64,000 nucleotides of DNA from an uncultured Lachnobacterium sp. (GTDB taxonomy: Bacteria; Bacillota; Clostridia; Lachnospirales; Lachnospiraceae): positions 1-64,000 of the forward strand of contig URDU01000002.1 of assembly GCA_900546625.1 (NCBI GenBank), read 5' to 3'. Shown piece by piece: positions 52,684 to 61,412 of the stretch. The stretch's first letter is position 1. Each line of letters opens with the position of its first letter. Position numbers and translations under genes: made by a program. A model generated the notes under the pieces. It was not told the DNA's origin. It saw nothing but the letters and a program-made list of their open reading frames with translations, and did no database searches.

Positions 52684-53729
52684 TAGTCCGTGTACCTGAT
52701 TATTTTTCAGAGTTTAGCTGCATAGCCGGAGACTGCAAGGATAGCTGCTGTCTGGGCTGGGAGATTGATATTGATGAGGATTCATATGAGTATTATCAGA
52801 CACTGCCGGGAGAGGTCGGAGAGCGCCTGAGAAATGGCATGTATGAGACAGAGGATGGCGGGCACGGTATCCGCACAAACAATTGCGGCCGCTGTATTAT
52901 GCTAAACGACAAGAATCTGTGTGATTTGTACATAGCAGCGGGCGAGGCATCGCTTAGTGAGGTGTGTACTGATTTTCCTAGGTTTGGCATAGAGTACAGA
53001 AATGTGGAGCAGAAGTGTCTGAGCCTTGCGTGCGAGGAGGTCTGCCGAATATTTTTCAGCAAAACAAAGCCTGTTAAGTTTGTAGAACAGGAGCTTTTTG
53101 GAGACAGTGATGATGATCAGGGCGTTACAGAGGAGGAGGCTGCCTTTTTCGAGGAGGTGCAGCGCGAGCTGATTGCCATACTTCAGGACAGAACAAAGCC
53201 AATCGGAGTGCGCGTGGAGGAGTACCTTGACAGGGCAAATGAGTACCAGAAGAAGCTGAGCCAAAATGATGTTGAAAAGCATATAGACTGGCTTTCGTTT
53301 AATGATTTCTCATATGAGCATTTTGATATCCGCTTCGGTATCATCAATGAGATGGAGCTTTTGCGTCAGGTATGGCAGGATTTCAAGGATGATATGCAGT
53401 CTGTCCTCACAGAGGAGGACTATGAAAAACGCATGAAGGAGTACATGGACAGCAGCGATTACCGTGAAAACGATATTGAGCAGCTTCTTGTATACTTTAC
53501 CTTCAGATATATCATGAATGCCATCTATGACTCAAATATCATGGTTTATGCATATCTGAGCGTCATGTTTACCATGATAGTCAGGGATATGAATGCCACA
53601 CGCTTCTTTAAAAACGGTGGCAGCTTCACCATAGAGGATCAGATGGAGGTGGCAAGAATCTTCTCCAAGGAAGTGGAGCATTCCGAGGAAAATGTGGAGG
53701 CCGCCAAGGAGGAAATTATCTGGGGATAG
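52680..53729 (+). CDS. fliB: FliB-type flagellin lysine-N-methylase
   Basis: This 349-residue protein has the FliB/YkgJ cysteine cluster: FSCIAGDCKDSCCLGWEIDI near the start, then NNCGRCIMLNDKNLCDLYIA and EVCTDFPRF. The spaced Cys residues should hold an iron-sulfur cluster. FliB methylates surface lysines on flagellin. It lies away from any flagellar genes in this window. The C-terminal half is helical with no known motif. A GGAGAGA ribosome site precedes it within the upstream gene. Confidence 0.85.
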   Translation: MIVRVPDYFSEFSCIAGDCKDSCCLGWEIDIDEDSYEYYQTLPGEVGERLRNGMYETEDGGHGIRTNNCGRCIMLNDKNLCDLYIAAGEASLSEVCTDFPRFGIEYRNVEQKCLSLACEEVCRIFFSKTKPVKFVEQELFGDSDDDQGVTEEEAAFFEEVQRELIAILQDRTKPIGVRVEEYLDRANEYQKKLSQNDVEKHIDWLSFNDFSYEHFDIRFGIINEMELLRQVWQDFKDDMQSVLTEEDYEKRMKEYMDSSDYRENDIEQLLVYFTFRYIMNAIYDSNIMVYAYLSVMFTMIVRDMNATRFFKNGGSFTIEDQMEVARIFSKEVEHSEENVEAAKEEIIWG

Positions 53730-53829
53730 TTGATTTAAAGATTAAATATATAATAAAATAACAATATAATTTTTTAGTTTTTGATTTTAGATTTTTAGTT
53801 TTTGGTTTTTAGATTTTAGTTTTCAAAAG

Positions 53830-53860
53830 AAGCTTGCACAGAAATGTGCAGGCTCTTTTT
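53830..53860 (+). terminator. terminator of the fliB operon
   Basis: AGCTTGCACA/TGTGCAGGCT stem, GAAA loop, then CTTTTTT. It follows about 70 nt of AT-rich sequence with repeated TTTTTAGTTTT units (53770-53825). Confidence 0.85.
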
Positions 53861-53911
53861 TGTGAAATAACTAAAGGCTTCCACCATTATGCCATAAGCC
53901 TCATATTTTCC

Positions 53912-54205
53912 GGCTTATGGGCTGGTTTTGGGGAGCTGTTTTGGGAATTATAGTGATTTCAGCTACTTTTTCTCGGCTTTTATCTGGCTTATGGGCTGAG
54001 TTTTGGGAGCTGTTTTGTGGATTTCAGCAGTTACAGCTACTTTTTCTCGTAATTTATCCGGCTTATGTGCTGGTTTCTGGGAGCTGTTTTGGGAATTTCA
54101 GCAGTTACAGCTACTTTTCTCGGATTTTATCCAGTTTTTGGGCTGAATTTTGGGAGCTGTTTTAAAAGATTTAGTGATTACAGCTCCCCAAGGTCTGCCT
54201 ACTAT
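53912..54205. repeat. four 74-bp tandem repeats upstream of the amylase
   Basis: Units start at 53912, 53986, 54060 and 54133 (period 74, 74, 73). Each has GGCTTATGGGCTG, then GGGAGCTGTTTTGGGAATTT and CAGCTAC-TTTTCTCG. The last unit ends ACAGCTCCC and so forms a stem with its own GGGAGCTGT. The short ORF starting at 53917 inside it is a by-product and not a gene. The rest of 53730-54556 has no gene. Confidence 0.85.
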
Positions 54206-54231
54206 GCTATCAATCCCTTGTAAACCATAAA

Positions 54232-54277
54232 TTGGTACCTTGAAAACTTCACATTTTCAAGGTACCAACCATTTTTT
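54232..54277 (+). terminator. strong hairpin terminator after the tandem repeats
   Basis: Perfect 15-bp stem TTGGTACCTTGAAAA/TTTTCAAGGTACCAA, 7-nt loop, then CCATTTTTT. No coding gene ends just before it, so it could end a transcript covering the repeats. Confidence 0.8.
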
Positions 54278-54487
54278 ATAAGGTGGTTTTGACCCTTAAA
54301 TCATGTCATATAGACTAAAAAAATAATTCACAAAATTTCAAATGAAAAATTATCTATTATATCTAGGACCTTTAGTACTAAAAAAATTTCGCATATGTTA
54401 CATAAAAATGAATAAATAGTAAAATTTACCAAAATTTTGTAAAGTAATTCTCTGTTTATCCCAATAGTCGAAAACCAACGAAAATAT

Positions 54488-54529
54488 TATAATATAAGTA
54501 CGAAAACGTGCGAAAGGGAATTTTCGTAC
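54488..54529 (+). promoter_or_regulatory. amylase promoter and inverted repeat
   Basis: TATAAT at 54488-54493 with a weak -35. Just downstream a perfect inverted repeat GTACGAAAA (54498-54506) / TTTTCGTAC (54521-54529) spans the start site and could be an operator or a leader hairpin. ACGAAAACG within it also occurs in the lacI operator region. Confidence 0.5.
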
Positions 54530-54556
54530 AAACAAAAAAGGAAAAGGAGAGGAAAT

Positions 54557-57500
54557 ATGAGAAAGTTAAAAGAACGCTTTCACAGGAAACATGGCATATT
54601 CCGTCCGGTATTCAGTTTGATACTGGTATTAGCGATGATTATGACTATGATTCCGTCGATCGGAGGAAACTTGGTAAAAGCAGCTTCAACTCCGATGAAT
54701 GTAACTATTCATTTTATGAAGCCAAGTAATTGGAATTGGACAGAACCGGCGGTACAGTTTTGGGGATACAATTCTATTGAAGTAAGTAATGATGCGAATG
54801 GCGGAGTATCAAAAGAGGTTCCAGGCTGGGGCGGAGCGTGTGCTTATGTTTTCAGTGAAGGAACTGCAACAAATACAAATGGAGATAAGGATTATTATCT
54901 TACAGTGAAATCAGATACTACAGGATTTCAGCTGTTAGATTATCAAAACACAGGTAATACTAAAAATCCTGCTAATGATGCAAAGTTAACACAGTATACA
55001 GAAGATACACCAACTGATGTATATTATGTAGCAAAAGACGGAAGCAATTTTGCATATTATCTTGATCCGGAAGGAAATACACCGGTTCCTGATTTACCAG
55101 AGACAGAGACAACCTTCCTCTTGGTAGGAACACTTCCTGGAACAGGCTGGGATCAAAATGCAACTCCAAACTTTGCAAAGTCTGAAACAAATGAAAATGA
55201 ATACAGCATTTCTATTAAAAATGTTCCGGCACAAACTTATGAATATAAGATTCTGGAAGATCCGGCATTAAATGGCTGGGGTAAAGCATGGACAGGCGAA
55301 AGTAATGTCCAGCTGGAAGTGAAAGCACCGGCAGATATTACCATGAAGTTGGACAAGACAGATAACGATAAAAAGACAGATATAACAATTAGTTATATTA
55401 AAACATTGGATGTGAAAACACCGGCACAGGTAGAAAAAGGAGTAGACATTTCACTTCCAGCAAAAGGAACCTATTATGCGGGTGATACCAAGGGAAGCAA
55501 GACTGAAGGTGTAGGTGTAACTTATACTGCTGTTTCAGAAGGTATTACAGTAAGTGGCACAACTCTTAAGGTTCCAACCTCATATAAAGGAACAGATGTA
55601 ACTATCCGTGTAGCTTATAACGGAGTAACAAAAGATATTACAATTCCGGTAGTAGATAAAGTTTATACATATACTATTTACTATCATGATTTTAGTGCAA
55701 GTCATATGGCAGCAGATGCAAGTTCCCTGTGGATTTGGCAGGATGGCGGAGCTGATGGAGTTCTTTATAATTTTTCTGGAACAGAGCAGTTAGACGATGG
55801 AAATACATGGCTTAAAGCTACTGTAAAGCTTCCATATTATAAAAATATTCGTATTATTCCAAAGAACTATGGTGATACATGGTCTTGGCAGAATGATGAA
55901 ATTTCATATGACAACACAGCAAAAGATGAAAATGTAACTCTTTACATTACATCAAACAGCAAAGAAGCATACACAACCATTCCAGAGCTTGTAAAACCAA
56001 GAGAGCGTTATGTAATGGTCGAATATGACAGACCAGCTGGTGACTATGATGGTTGGAATATCTTTACATGGAACAGTGGATTTGGAGATAAGGTTACTGT
56101 TAACTTCCAGAAAATGAATGGCAAGATGGTAGCCAAGATTCCGGTAAAAGATACTACAGCAGATATGATGTTATCTTTCTGTATGAGAAGAAGTACAGCA
56201 GATGATGAGTGGGCTGATAAAGATGGCGGAGACCATTATGTAAGTGTACCGGCAAATCAGAATCTTGTAAAAGCAAAATTTGTACAGGGTGAGGGAATCA
56301 CAGAGGTTATTCCATCAAATGTTGGATGTGTATTGGATGGTGAGAATGGAAAGATTCATTTCTATTATAGAGATGATGAGATGATTGTTGCTGATAATAC
56401 ACAGAAATCTATTGCAGATAAAGTAAGTATTACAATAAATGGTGAAAAGCATGCGATGACTTATGATGCTGCAAATGAGAGATTCAGCTATGACTTAACT
56501 GACATCACAACAGGAGATTACTGTTACTACTATACAGTAGATGGTGAAGAGAAACTTGATGCATTTAACGAGAATACAAAAGATTATGCTGGAAAGACAT
56601 GCAGTGTCTGCCACTACAAGAAATTCAATATGAGCATCAGTGCGGAATTATCCCAGCCTACTATGGATTACAATGATAACAATGTATTAACTGTTAAGTA
56701 TAATCCAGCTGATGGCGAAGATATGACTGAATTTGAAGTAGCAGCCGCAACAGCAGATTTAAGTGCATTAGGATTAAGCAGAGAATATGCAATTGACCCA
56801 GAATTAATGGAAGCAACCATTTCCTGTCTGAATACAATAACCACAGGAGTTAAGACAATTCCTGTAACTGTAAAGGATGTATATGGAAATGTATACACAA
56901 CAGAAGTAAATGTTACTGTAACAGATCGTGTTAAAACAGATGGAGATTTTGATTGGGATGAGGCAGTGATTTACTTTGCTGTAACTGATCGTTTCTTTGA
57001 TGGAGATGCAAGCAACAATGATGCTTATGGAGTAGGAGACTACGATACAAGTGCTAAAAAGGGTGGTTCAAGCTATCATGGTGGAGATTTTGCAGGATTA
57101 ACTGAGAAGCTTGACTATCTCGAGGATTTAGGTGTAAATACTATCTGGATTACACCAATAGTAGAGAATATCACAGATGATCAGCATGACGCAAAGACAG
57201 ATACAGCTACCTATGGTTATCATGGTTACTGGGCTAGTGACTTCACAGAGCTTAATAAGCACCTTGGAACAAAGGAAGAGTTTGCCGCACTTCTTGATGC
57301 AGCACACAGCCGTGGAATGAAGCTTATGGTTGATGTGGTATTAAATCATGCAGGCTATGGTACAGAGAATTATTTCAATAATATTCTCAAAGATAAGGAT
57401 GGAAATGCAATCAAGATGCTTCGTGACAGCAGCAATACTGTTTCCGGAGATGACAAGTTAGCACCACTTTCAGACCTCCCTGACTTCGTAACAGAAGATT

Positions 57501-58642
57501 CGGAAGTAAGAAATCAGTTGATTGAATGGCAGACAGAATGGATGGATGAATTTGACATTGACTATTATCGTGTAGACACGGTAAAGCATGTTGATTCTAC
57601 TACATGGTCAGCTTTAAAGAACTCTCTTACGAAAGTAAACCCAGACTTTAAGATGATTGGAGAGTACTCTGGAGCCGGATATGCTAATACCGCCGGAGAA
57701 CTTGGAACAGGAAGCATGGATGCACTCCTTGACTTCGATTTCAATGATTTTGCAAAGGATTTTGTAGGCGGAAAGATTTCTACAGTTGAAAACTCATTGT
57801 TAAAGCGTAATGGAGTACTAAACAATACAGCAACAATGGGTAATTTCTTAAACAGCCATGATGAGGATACTCTTCAGTACAAGCTTGTAAATGAGAGTAA
57901 ATTCTCGGAGGAAGAGGCTTATAACCTGATGAAGGTAGCAGCTACTCTTCAGATTACAGCCAAGGGCCAGCCGGTTATTTACTATGGAGATGAGCTTGGT
58001 CAGGCAGGAGCTAATGACTGGCCAAACCAGACAAATCGTCGTGACTTTGATTGGAAAGAGTTAGAAGCACAGAAGGCAGACAACAATAGTATTTACAAAC
58101 ATTACAAGACCATGCTTTCAATCCGTAATGCATACACAGATGTATTCGCAAGAGGAAGCAGAAATGTTGTGGCAAGTTCTGATGAGGAAGGCTATGATAT
58201 AATTGCAAGAAGCTATGGTGATACTACATTATATGTTGGTATGAATATCAATGATACCGCAAAAGAAGTAAAAGTTCCGGTTAATGCAAATGCAGGAGAT
58301 ACAGTTAAAAATCTTTATGATGGTAAAACATATACTGTTTCTTCTGATAAGACAGTAACAGTAAGCATTCCGGCAGCAAAGGATGGTGGAACAGTCATTC
58401 TTACCGAGGTGAAGAAAGCAGTAGATCCAACACCGGCAGACCCGGGCAAGAAAGATCCAACACCAACACCAGCAAAGAAAGATGGAGTTATTTCCGTAAC
58501 AGATAAGGCAGCTATTGAAACCAAAAAAGCAGCTCCAAAGAGTGGCGATGACAATGAAGCAGCTACATATGTATGCTTACTTGGACTCGCAATGGTAGCA
58601 ATCACAGCAGCTACATATCGCAAGAAAAAAGCTTGCAAATAA
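54557..58642 (+). CDS. amy13K: cell-wall-anchored multi-domain GH13 alpha-amylase (Amy13K-like)
   Basis: This 1361-residue protein begins with a signal peptide (to about residue 44). Starch-binding modules follow (approx. 45-780): a CBM26-like start with WNWTEPAVQFW, a VGTLPGTGWDQN module, an Ig-like linker, and two CBM41-type modules with YTIYYHDFSAS and WNIFTWNSGFG. The GH13 catalytic domain starts near 795 with nucleophile Asp1007 (YRVDTVKH), acid Glu1036 (MIGEYSG) and Asp1102 (NSHDEDT). The C-terminus has a Pro/Thr linker, the sorting-like motif PKSGD (1327-1331), a hydrophobic helix and RKKKACK. The motif is a variant of LPXTG. It matches in size and plan the surface amylase of E. rectale as I recall it; the symbol rests on that recollection. 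It digests starch at the cell surface. Confidence 0.9.
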   Translation: MRKLKERFHRKHGIFRPVFSLILVLAMIMTMIPSIGGNLVKAASTPMNVTIHFMKPSNWNWTEPAVQFWGYNSIEVSNDANGGVSKEVPGWGGACAYVFSEGTATNTNGDKDYYLTVKSDTTGFQLLDYQNTGNTKNPANDAKLTQYTEDTPTDVYYVAKDGSNFAYYLDPEGNTPVPDLPETETTFLLVGTLPGTGWDQNATPNFAKSETNENEYSISIKNVPAQTYEYKILEDPALNGWGKAWTGESNVQLEVKAPADITMKLDKTDNDKKTDITISYIKTLDVKTPAQVEKGVDISLPAKGTYYAGDTKGSKTEGVGVTYTAVSEGITVSGTTLKVPTSYKGTDVTIRVAYNGVTKDITIPVVDKVYTYTIYYHDFSASHMAADASSLWIWQDGGADGVLYNFSGTEQLDDGNTWLKATVKLPYYKNIRIIPKNYGDTWSWQNDEISYDNTAKDENVTLYITSNSKEAYTTIPELVKPRERYVMVEYDRPAGDYDGWNIFTWNSGFGDKVTVNFQKMNGKMVAKIPVKDTTADMMLSFCMRRSTADDEWADKDGGDHYVSVPANQNLVKAKFVQGEGITEVIPSNVGCVLDGENGKIHFYYRDDEMIVADNTQKSIADKVSITINGEKHAMTYDAANERFSYDLTDITTGDYCYYYTVDGEEKLDAFNENTKDYAGKTCSVCHYKKFNMSISAELSQPTMDYNDNNVLTVKYNPADGEDMTEFEVAAATADLSALGLSREYAIDPELMEATISCLNTITTGVKTIPVTVKDVYGNVYTTEVNVTVTDRVKTDGDFDWDEAVIYFAVTDRFFDGDASNNDAYGVGDYDTSAKKGGSSYHGGDFAGLTEKLDYLEDLGVNTIWITPIVENITDDQHDAKTDTATYGYHGYWASDFTELNKHLGTKEEFAALLDAAHSRGMKLMVDVVLNHAGYGTENYFNNILKDKDGNAIKMLRDSSNTVSGDDKLAPLSDLPDFVTEDSEVRNQLIEWQTEWMDEFDIDYYRVDTVKHVDSTTWSALKNSLTKVNPDFKMIGEYSGAGYANTAGELGTGSMDALLDFDFNDFAKDFVGGKISTVENSLLKRNGVLNNTATMGNFLNSHDEDTLQYKLVNESKFSEEEAYNLMKVAATLQITAKGQPVIYYGDELGQAGANDWPNQTNRRDFDWKELEAQKADNNSIYKHYKTMLSIRNAYTDVFARGSRNVVASSDEEGYDIIARSYGDTTLYVGMNINDTAKEVKVPVNANAGDTVKNLYDGKTYTVSSDKTVTVSIPAAKDGGTVILTEVKKAVDPTPADPGKKDPTPTPAKKDGVISVTDKAAIETKKAAPKSGDDNEAATYVCLLGLAMVAITAATYRKKKACK

Positions 58643-58677
58643 AACAGCTTTTAAACTAAACATTTTATAAACCTCTT

Positions 58678-58705
58678 AGATGCCGCACCTTCGGGTGCGG
58701 CATTT
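58678..58705. repeat. 28-bp terminator hairpin, left copy, abutting the IS
   Basis: ATGCCGCACC/GGTGCGGCAT stem with TTCG loop and TTT; 36 nt after the amylase stop. It is identical to 60349-60376, and the two copies abut the IS exactly. It is probably the amylase terminator and now also a target-site duplication. Confidence 0.88.
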
Positions 58706-60348
58706 CAGACTGTAGACAAAGTCCTCGGCATTTTGCCGAGGATTTTTCTATGAAAAGAGGCTAAGAGTCAGTATTTTCAAGACTTTTAAGCCTCTTTTTG
58801 GTATAATGAAGATATCAAAAAAGGTGGTATTTTCATATGATGACTCAAGAAACTGAAAAAGTAAGAAAACAAATGCAGATCGTATGTATCGATGATCTTG
58901 TTCCACAGGATCATCTTCTGCGAATTATCGATAAAGCCATCGACTGGTCATTTATTTATGACCTTGTTCGTGATACTTATTCGGATAGCATGGGACGTCC
59001 AAGCATTGATCCGGTAACGCTTATCAAGATTCCCCTTATTCAATATTTGTACGGAATAAAAAGTATGCGCCAAACTATTAAAGAGATTGAGGTAAACATG
59101 GCGTATCGTTGGTTTCTTGGACTTGAACTTTATGATCCTGTTCCACATTTCTCTACCTTCGGAAAGAATTATACCCGCCGGTTTAAGGATACCGATCTAT
59201 TTGAGCAGATTTTTCAGCATATCCTAGAAGAATGCTACCGCTTCAAGTTGGTTGATCCAACAGAAATCTTTGTCGATGCAACGCATGTCAAAGCAAGGGC
59301 TAATAACAAAAAGATGCAAAGACGAATTGCACAGCAAGAAGCCTTATTCTATGCCGATATGCTACGCAAAGATATCAATGCTGACAGAGAGAAACATGGA
59401 AAGAAACCGCTTAAAGATAAAGATGATCATAATAAGCCCGGAGCCAATGGCAATGATAAATTTGAAGACTATACGGATGACATTCCGCTAGACGGAAAAA
59501 CTATTAAGTGCAGTACAACAGATCCTGAAAGCGGATGGTTCCGAAAGGGCGAACATAAGCATGTGTTTGCCTATGGGATTGAAACTGCCTGTGATAAAAA
59601 CGGATGGATTATCGATTTCACAGTAAATCCAGGAAACGAACATGACAGCAGAACTTTTAAAGGTCTTTATGATAAGCTTACAAATGTTAGAATGAAATAC
59701 TGTATTGTTGACGCTGGTTATAAAACTCCTGCGATAGCAAAAATGCTTATAGACGATGGTGTGACACCAGTATTCCCATACAAACGCCCAATGACTAAAG
59801 AAGGATTTTTCAGAAAACATGAGTATGTGTATGATGAATACAATGATGCATACATTTGTCCGGGTAATCATTTCCTGCACTATAGCACCACCAATCGAGA
59901 TGGGTATCGGGAATACAAAAGCTGCGGAAAAATCTGTGAGGGATGTCAATATCTGTCTCAGTGTACAGCAAGCAAAAATCATGTAAAACTTGTTACAAGA
60001 CATGTTTGGGAAGATTACATGGAAACATGCGAAGATATTCGTCACACAGCGGGGATGAAGGATTTGTATTCACACCGAAAGGAAACTATCGAAAGAATCT
60101 TTGGAACAGCAAAAGAAAACCATGGATTCCGATATACACAAATGTACGGAAAAGCGCGGATGAAAATGAAAGTCGCGCTCACTTTTGCGTGCATGAATTT
60201 AAAGAAGCTTGCAAAATGTAAGAAGGAATGGGGATTACAAATGTCATAAATCCGGTGGAAATATGCTTGTTTAAACAAAACACCTTCGCAATGGCGAGAA
60301 AAAGGCTCCGAGAAACATAATTTCTCGGAGTCCTTTGTCTACAGTCTG
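58706..60348 (+). mobile_element. IS1182-like insertion sequence (1643 bp)
   Basis: The element is bounded by 16-bp perfect inverted repeats CAGACTGTAGACAAAG (58706-58721 and, inverted, 60333-60348) and flanked by 28-bp identical direct repeats. It carries one transposase gene. Inside each end sits a hairpin that should insulate it: 58722-58747 (CCTCGGC/GCCGAGG plus T-run), a further stem 58753-58798 (AAAAGAGGCT/AGCCTCTTTT), and 60306-60330 (CTCCGAGAAA/TTTCTCGGAG). A TATAAT at 58802-58807 drives the transposase. It appears intact and possibly active. Confidence 0.9.
58837..60249 (+). CDS. IS1182-family transposase
   Basis: This 470-residue DDE transposase has the N-terminal DUF772-type domain (MGRPSIDPVTLIKIPLIQYL), a catalytic Asp region in FVDATHVKARANNKK, a central DAGYKTPAIAKMLID and the final Glu-containing RIFGTAKENHGFRYTQMYGK. 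A zinc-like CGKICEGCQYLSQC lies near residue 370. No frameshift or stop interrupts it. GGTGG precedes the ATG, and a second ATG follows at once. It should act on the 16-bp inverted repeats at the element ends. Confidence 0.93.
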   Translation: MMTQETEKVRKQMQIVCIDDLVPQDHLLRIIDKAIDWSFIYDLVRDTYSDSMGRPSIDPVTLIKIPLIQYLYGIKSMRQTIKEIEVNMAYRWFLGLELYDPVPHFSTFGKNYTRRFKDTDLFEQIFQHILEECYRFKLVDPTEIFVDATHVKARANNKKMQRRIAQQEALFYADMLRKDINADREKHGKKPLKDKDDHNKPGANGNDKFEDYTDDIPLDGKTIKCSTTDPESGWFRKGEHKHVFAYGIETACDKNGWIIDFTVNPGNEHDSRTFKGLYDKLTNVRMKYCIVDAGYKTPAIAKMLIDDGVTPVFPYKRPMTKEGFFRKHEYVYDEYNDAYICPGNHFLHYSTTNRDGYREYKSCGKICEGCQYLSQCTASKNHVKLVTRHVWEDYMETCEDIRHTAGMKDLYSHRKETIERIFGTAKENHGFRYTQMYGKARMKMKVALTFACMNLKKLAKCKKEWGLQMS

Positions 60349-60376
60349 AGATGCCGCACCTTCGGGTGCGGCATTT
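60349..60376. repeat. 28-bp terminator hairpin, right copy, abutting the IS
   Basis: Identical to 58678-58705 over all 28 positions and begins at the first base after the IS. See the entry for the left copy. Confidence 0.88.
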
Positions 60377-60401
60377 ACTATAAATTGGGAAAGAAGTCAT
60401 A

Positions 60402-60431
60402 TTGCTATCATCGCTTTAAATACATTATAAT
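60402..60431 (+). promoter_or_regulatory. promoter of the Sel1-repeat gene
   Basis: TTGCTA (60402-60407), 18-bp spacer, TATAAT (60426-60431). Confidence 0.6.
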
Positions 60432-60467
60432 AAGAAGAAAACAGCAAAGGCTGTCAAGGAGAACAAT

Positions 60468-61376
60468 ATGAAAAGTACAGCGTTTGATATGGCTATGGTG
60501 GCATACAGACAAAATGATATGGAGGGAGCATTCCGTCAGTTTCTGTCTCTGGCAGAGACAGGCGATGCGGATGCCATGAATATGGCAGCAAATATGTTTG
60601 AAAGAGGTCAGGGCACATACAAAGATCCGGGGCGCGCAGTGTTCTGGTGGAAGAAAGCGGTGGAGCTTGGAAATGTGGATGCGCTTGCGGATTACGGACA
60701 GTATCTGGTCACTACCTTTTTTGATGGCAAGGAGCAGAAGCTTGGCGCAGGGTATCTGGTTACTGCAACGGAGCGTGGCAACAACAGGGCAGGAGAGAGT
60801 CTTGTGGAGTTTGCTCTTAAAAATAACGATGCCGGAGTCAAAGTATACAGGACAGCAGCAGATTACTGCGACAGGGCTATTGACGCTGCGACAGATTCAT
60901 ATCTTCGCACACAGTATGTGCAGAAAAAGGGTATGCTTAAATATAAGCTCAGACAGCACAGGATTGGAAACAATTATGTATATCTGGCAGCGGTATTTTC
61001 GGCGATAGGAGCAGTATTTCTCATGATTGCATCAGTGGATTTGTTTCTTGAGCTGCATATGGAGTATTGCGATATGTTTAAGCTGTTTTCGTATAGTAAA
61101 ATGATACCATGGGAGACAGATATAGCGATGTTCTTTGGTGCGATGCTTTTATTTACGCTTGGAAAGGTGACAAATAAGCTTCATGTGGCGAGCTTTTTGC
61201 AGCTTCTTGCATCTGTATTTGCGGTGGCAGTTGTTGCCATGCACTTTATCTGTGTGATAAATGATGGCAGGGTGTGGTATGATAAGCTGCTGTGGTATGT
61301 GGTGCTTGTTGTCATTCCACTTATGCTCGGAAAGCTGTTGGGTGAGATTCTGAGAAAGATTATCGGCATACAGTAA
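60468..61376 (+). CDS. Sel1/TPR-repeat membrane protein
   Basis: This 302-residue protein has Sel1-like repeats at about residues 7-135 (GDADAMNMAANMFERGQGTY and WWKKAVELGNVDALADYGQY are typical), then four membrane helices (YLAAVFSAIGAVFLMIASVDL onwards) to the C-terminus. The repeats should face the cytoplasm and mediate protein contacts. Function is unknown. It has its own promoter and a GGAGAAC ribosome site. It lies just outside the IS and is intact. Confidence 0.75.
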   Translation: MKSTAFDMAMVAYRQNDMEGAFRQFLSLAETGDADAMNMAANMFERGQGTYKDPGRAVFWWKKAVELGNVDALADYGQYLVTTFFDGKEQKLGAGYLVTATERGNNRAGESLVEFALKNNDAGVKVYRTAADYCDRAIDAATDSYLRTQYVQKKGMLKYKLRQHRIGNNYVYLAAVFSAIGAVFLMIASVDLFLELHMEYCDMFKLFSYSKMIPWETDIAMFFGAMLLFTLGKVTNKLHVASFLQLLASVFAVAVVAMHFICVINDGRVWYDKLLWYVVLVVIPLMLGKLLGEILRKIIGIQ

Positions 61377-61412
61377 AATAATATTTTGATATGTAACCGG
61401 AGGAGAATGAAC

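Noticed and set aside
53770..53825. CRISPR-like short repeats in TTTTTAGTTTT stretch
   Set aside because: Simple low-complexity AT sequence with irregular spacing.
53917..54165. 82-codon ORF in the tandem repeat block
   Set aside because: Trp/Phe/Leu-rich translation follows the 74-bp repeat; no ribosome site. Treated as repeat DNA.
59488..60045. 185-codon ORF opposite the transposase
   Set aside because: Antisense shadow of the transposase with Ile/Phe/Cys-biased composition.
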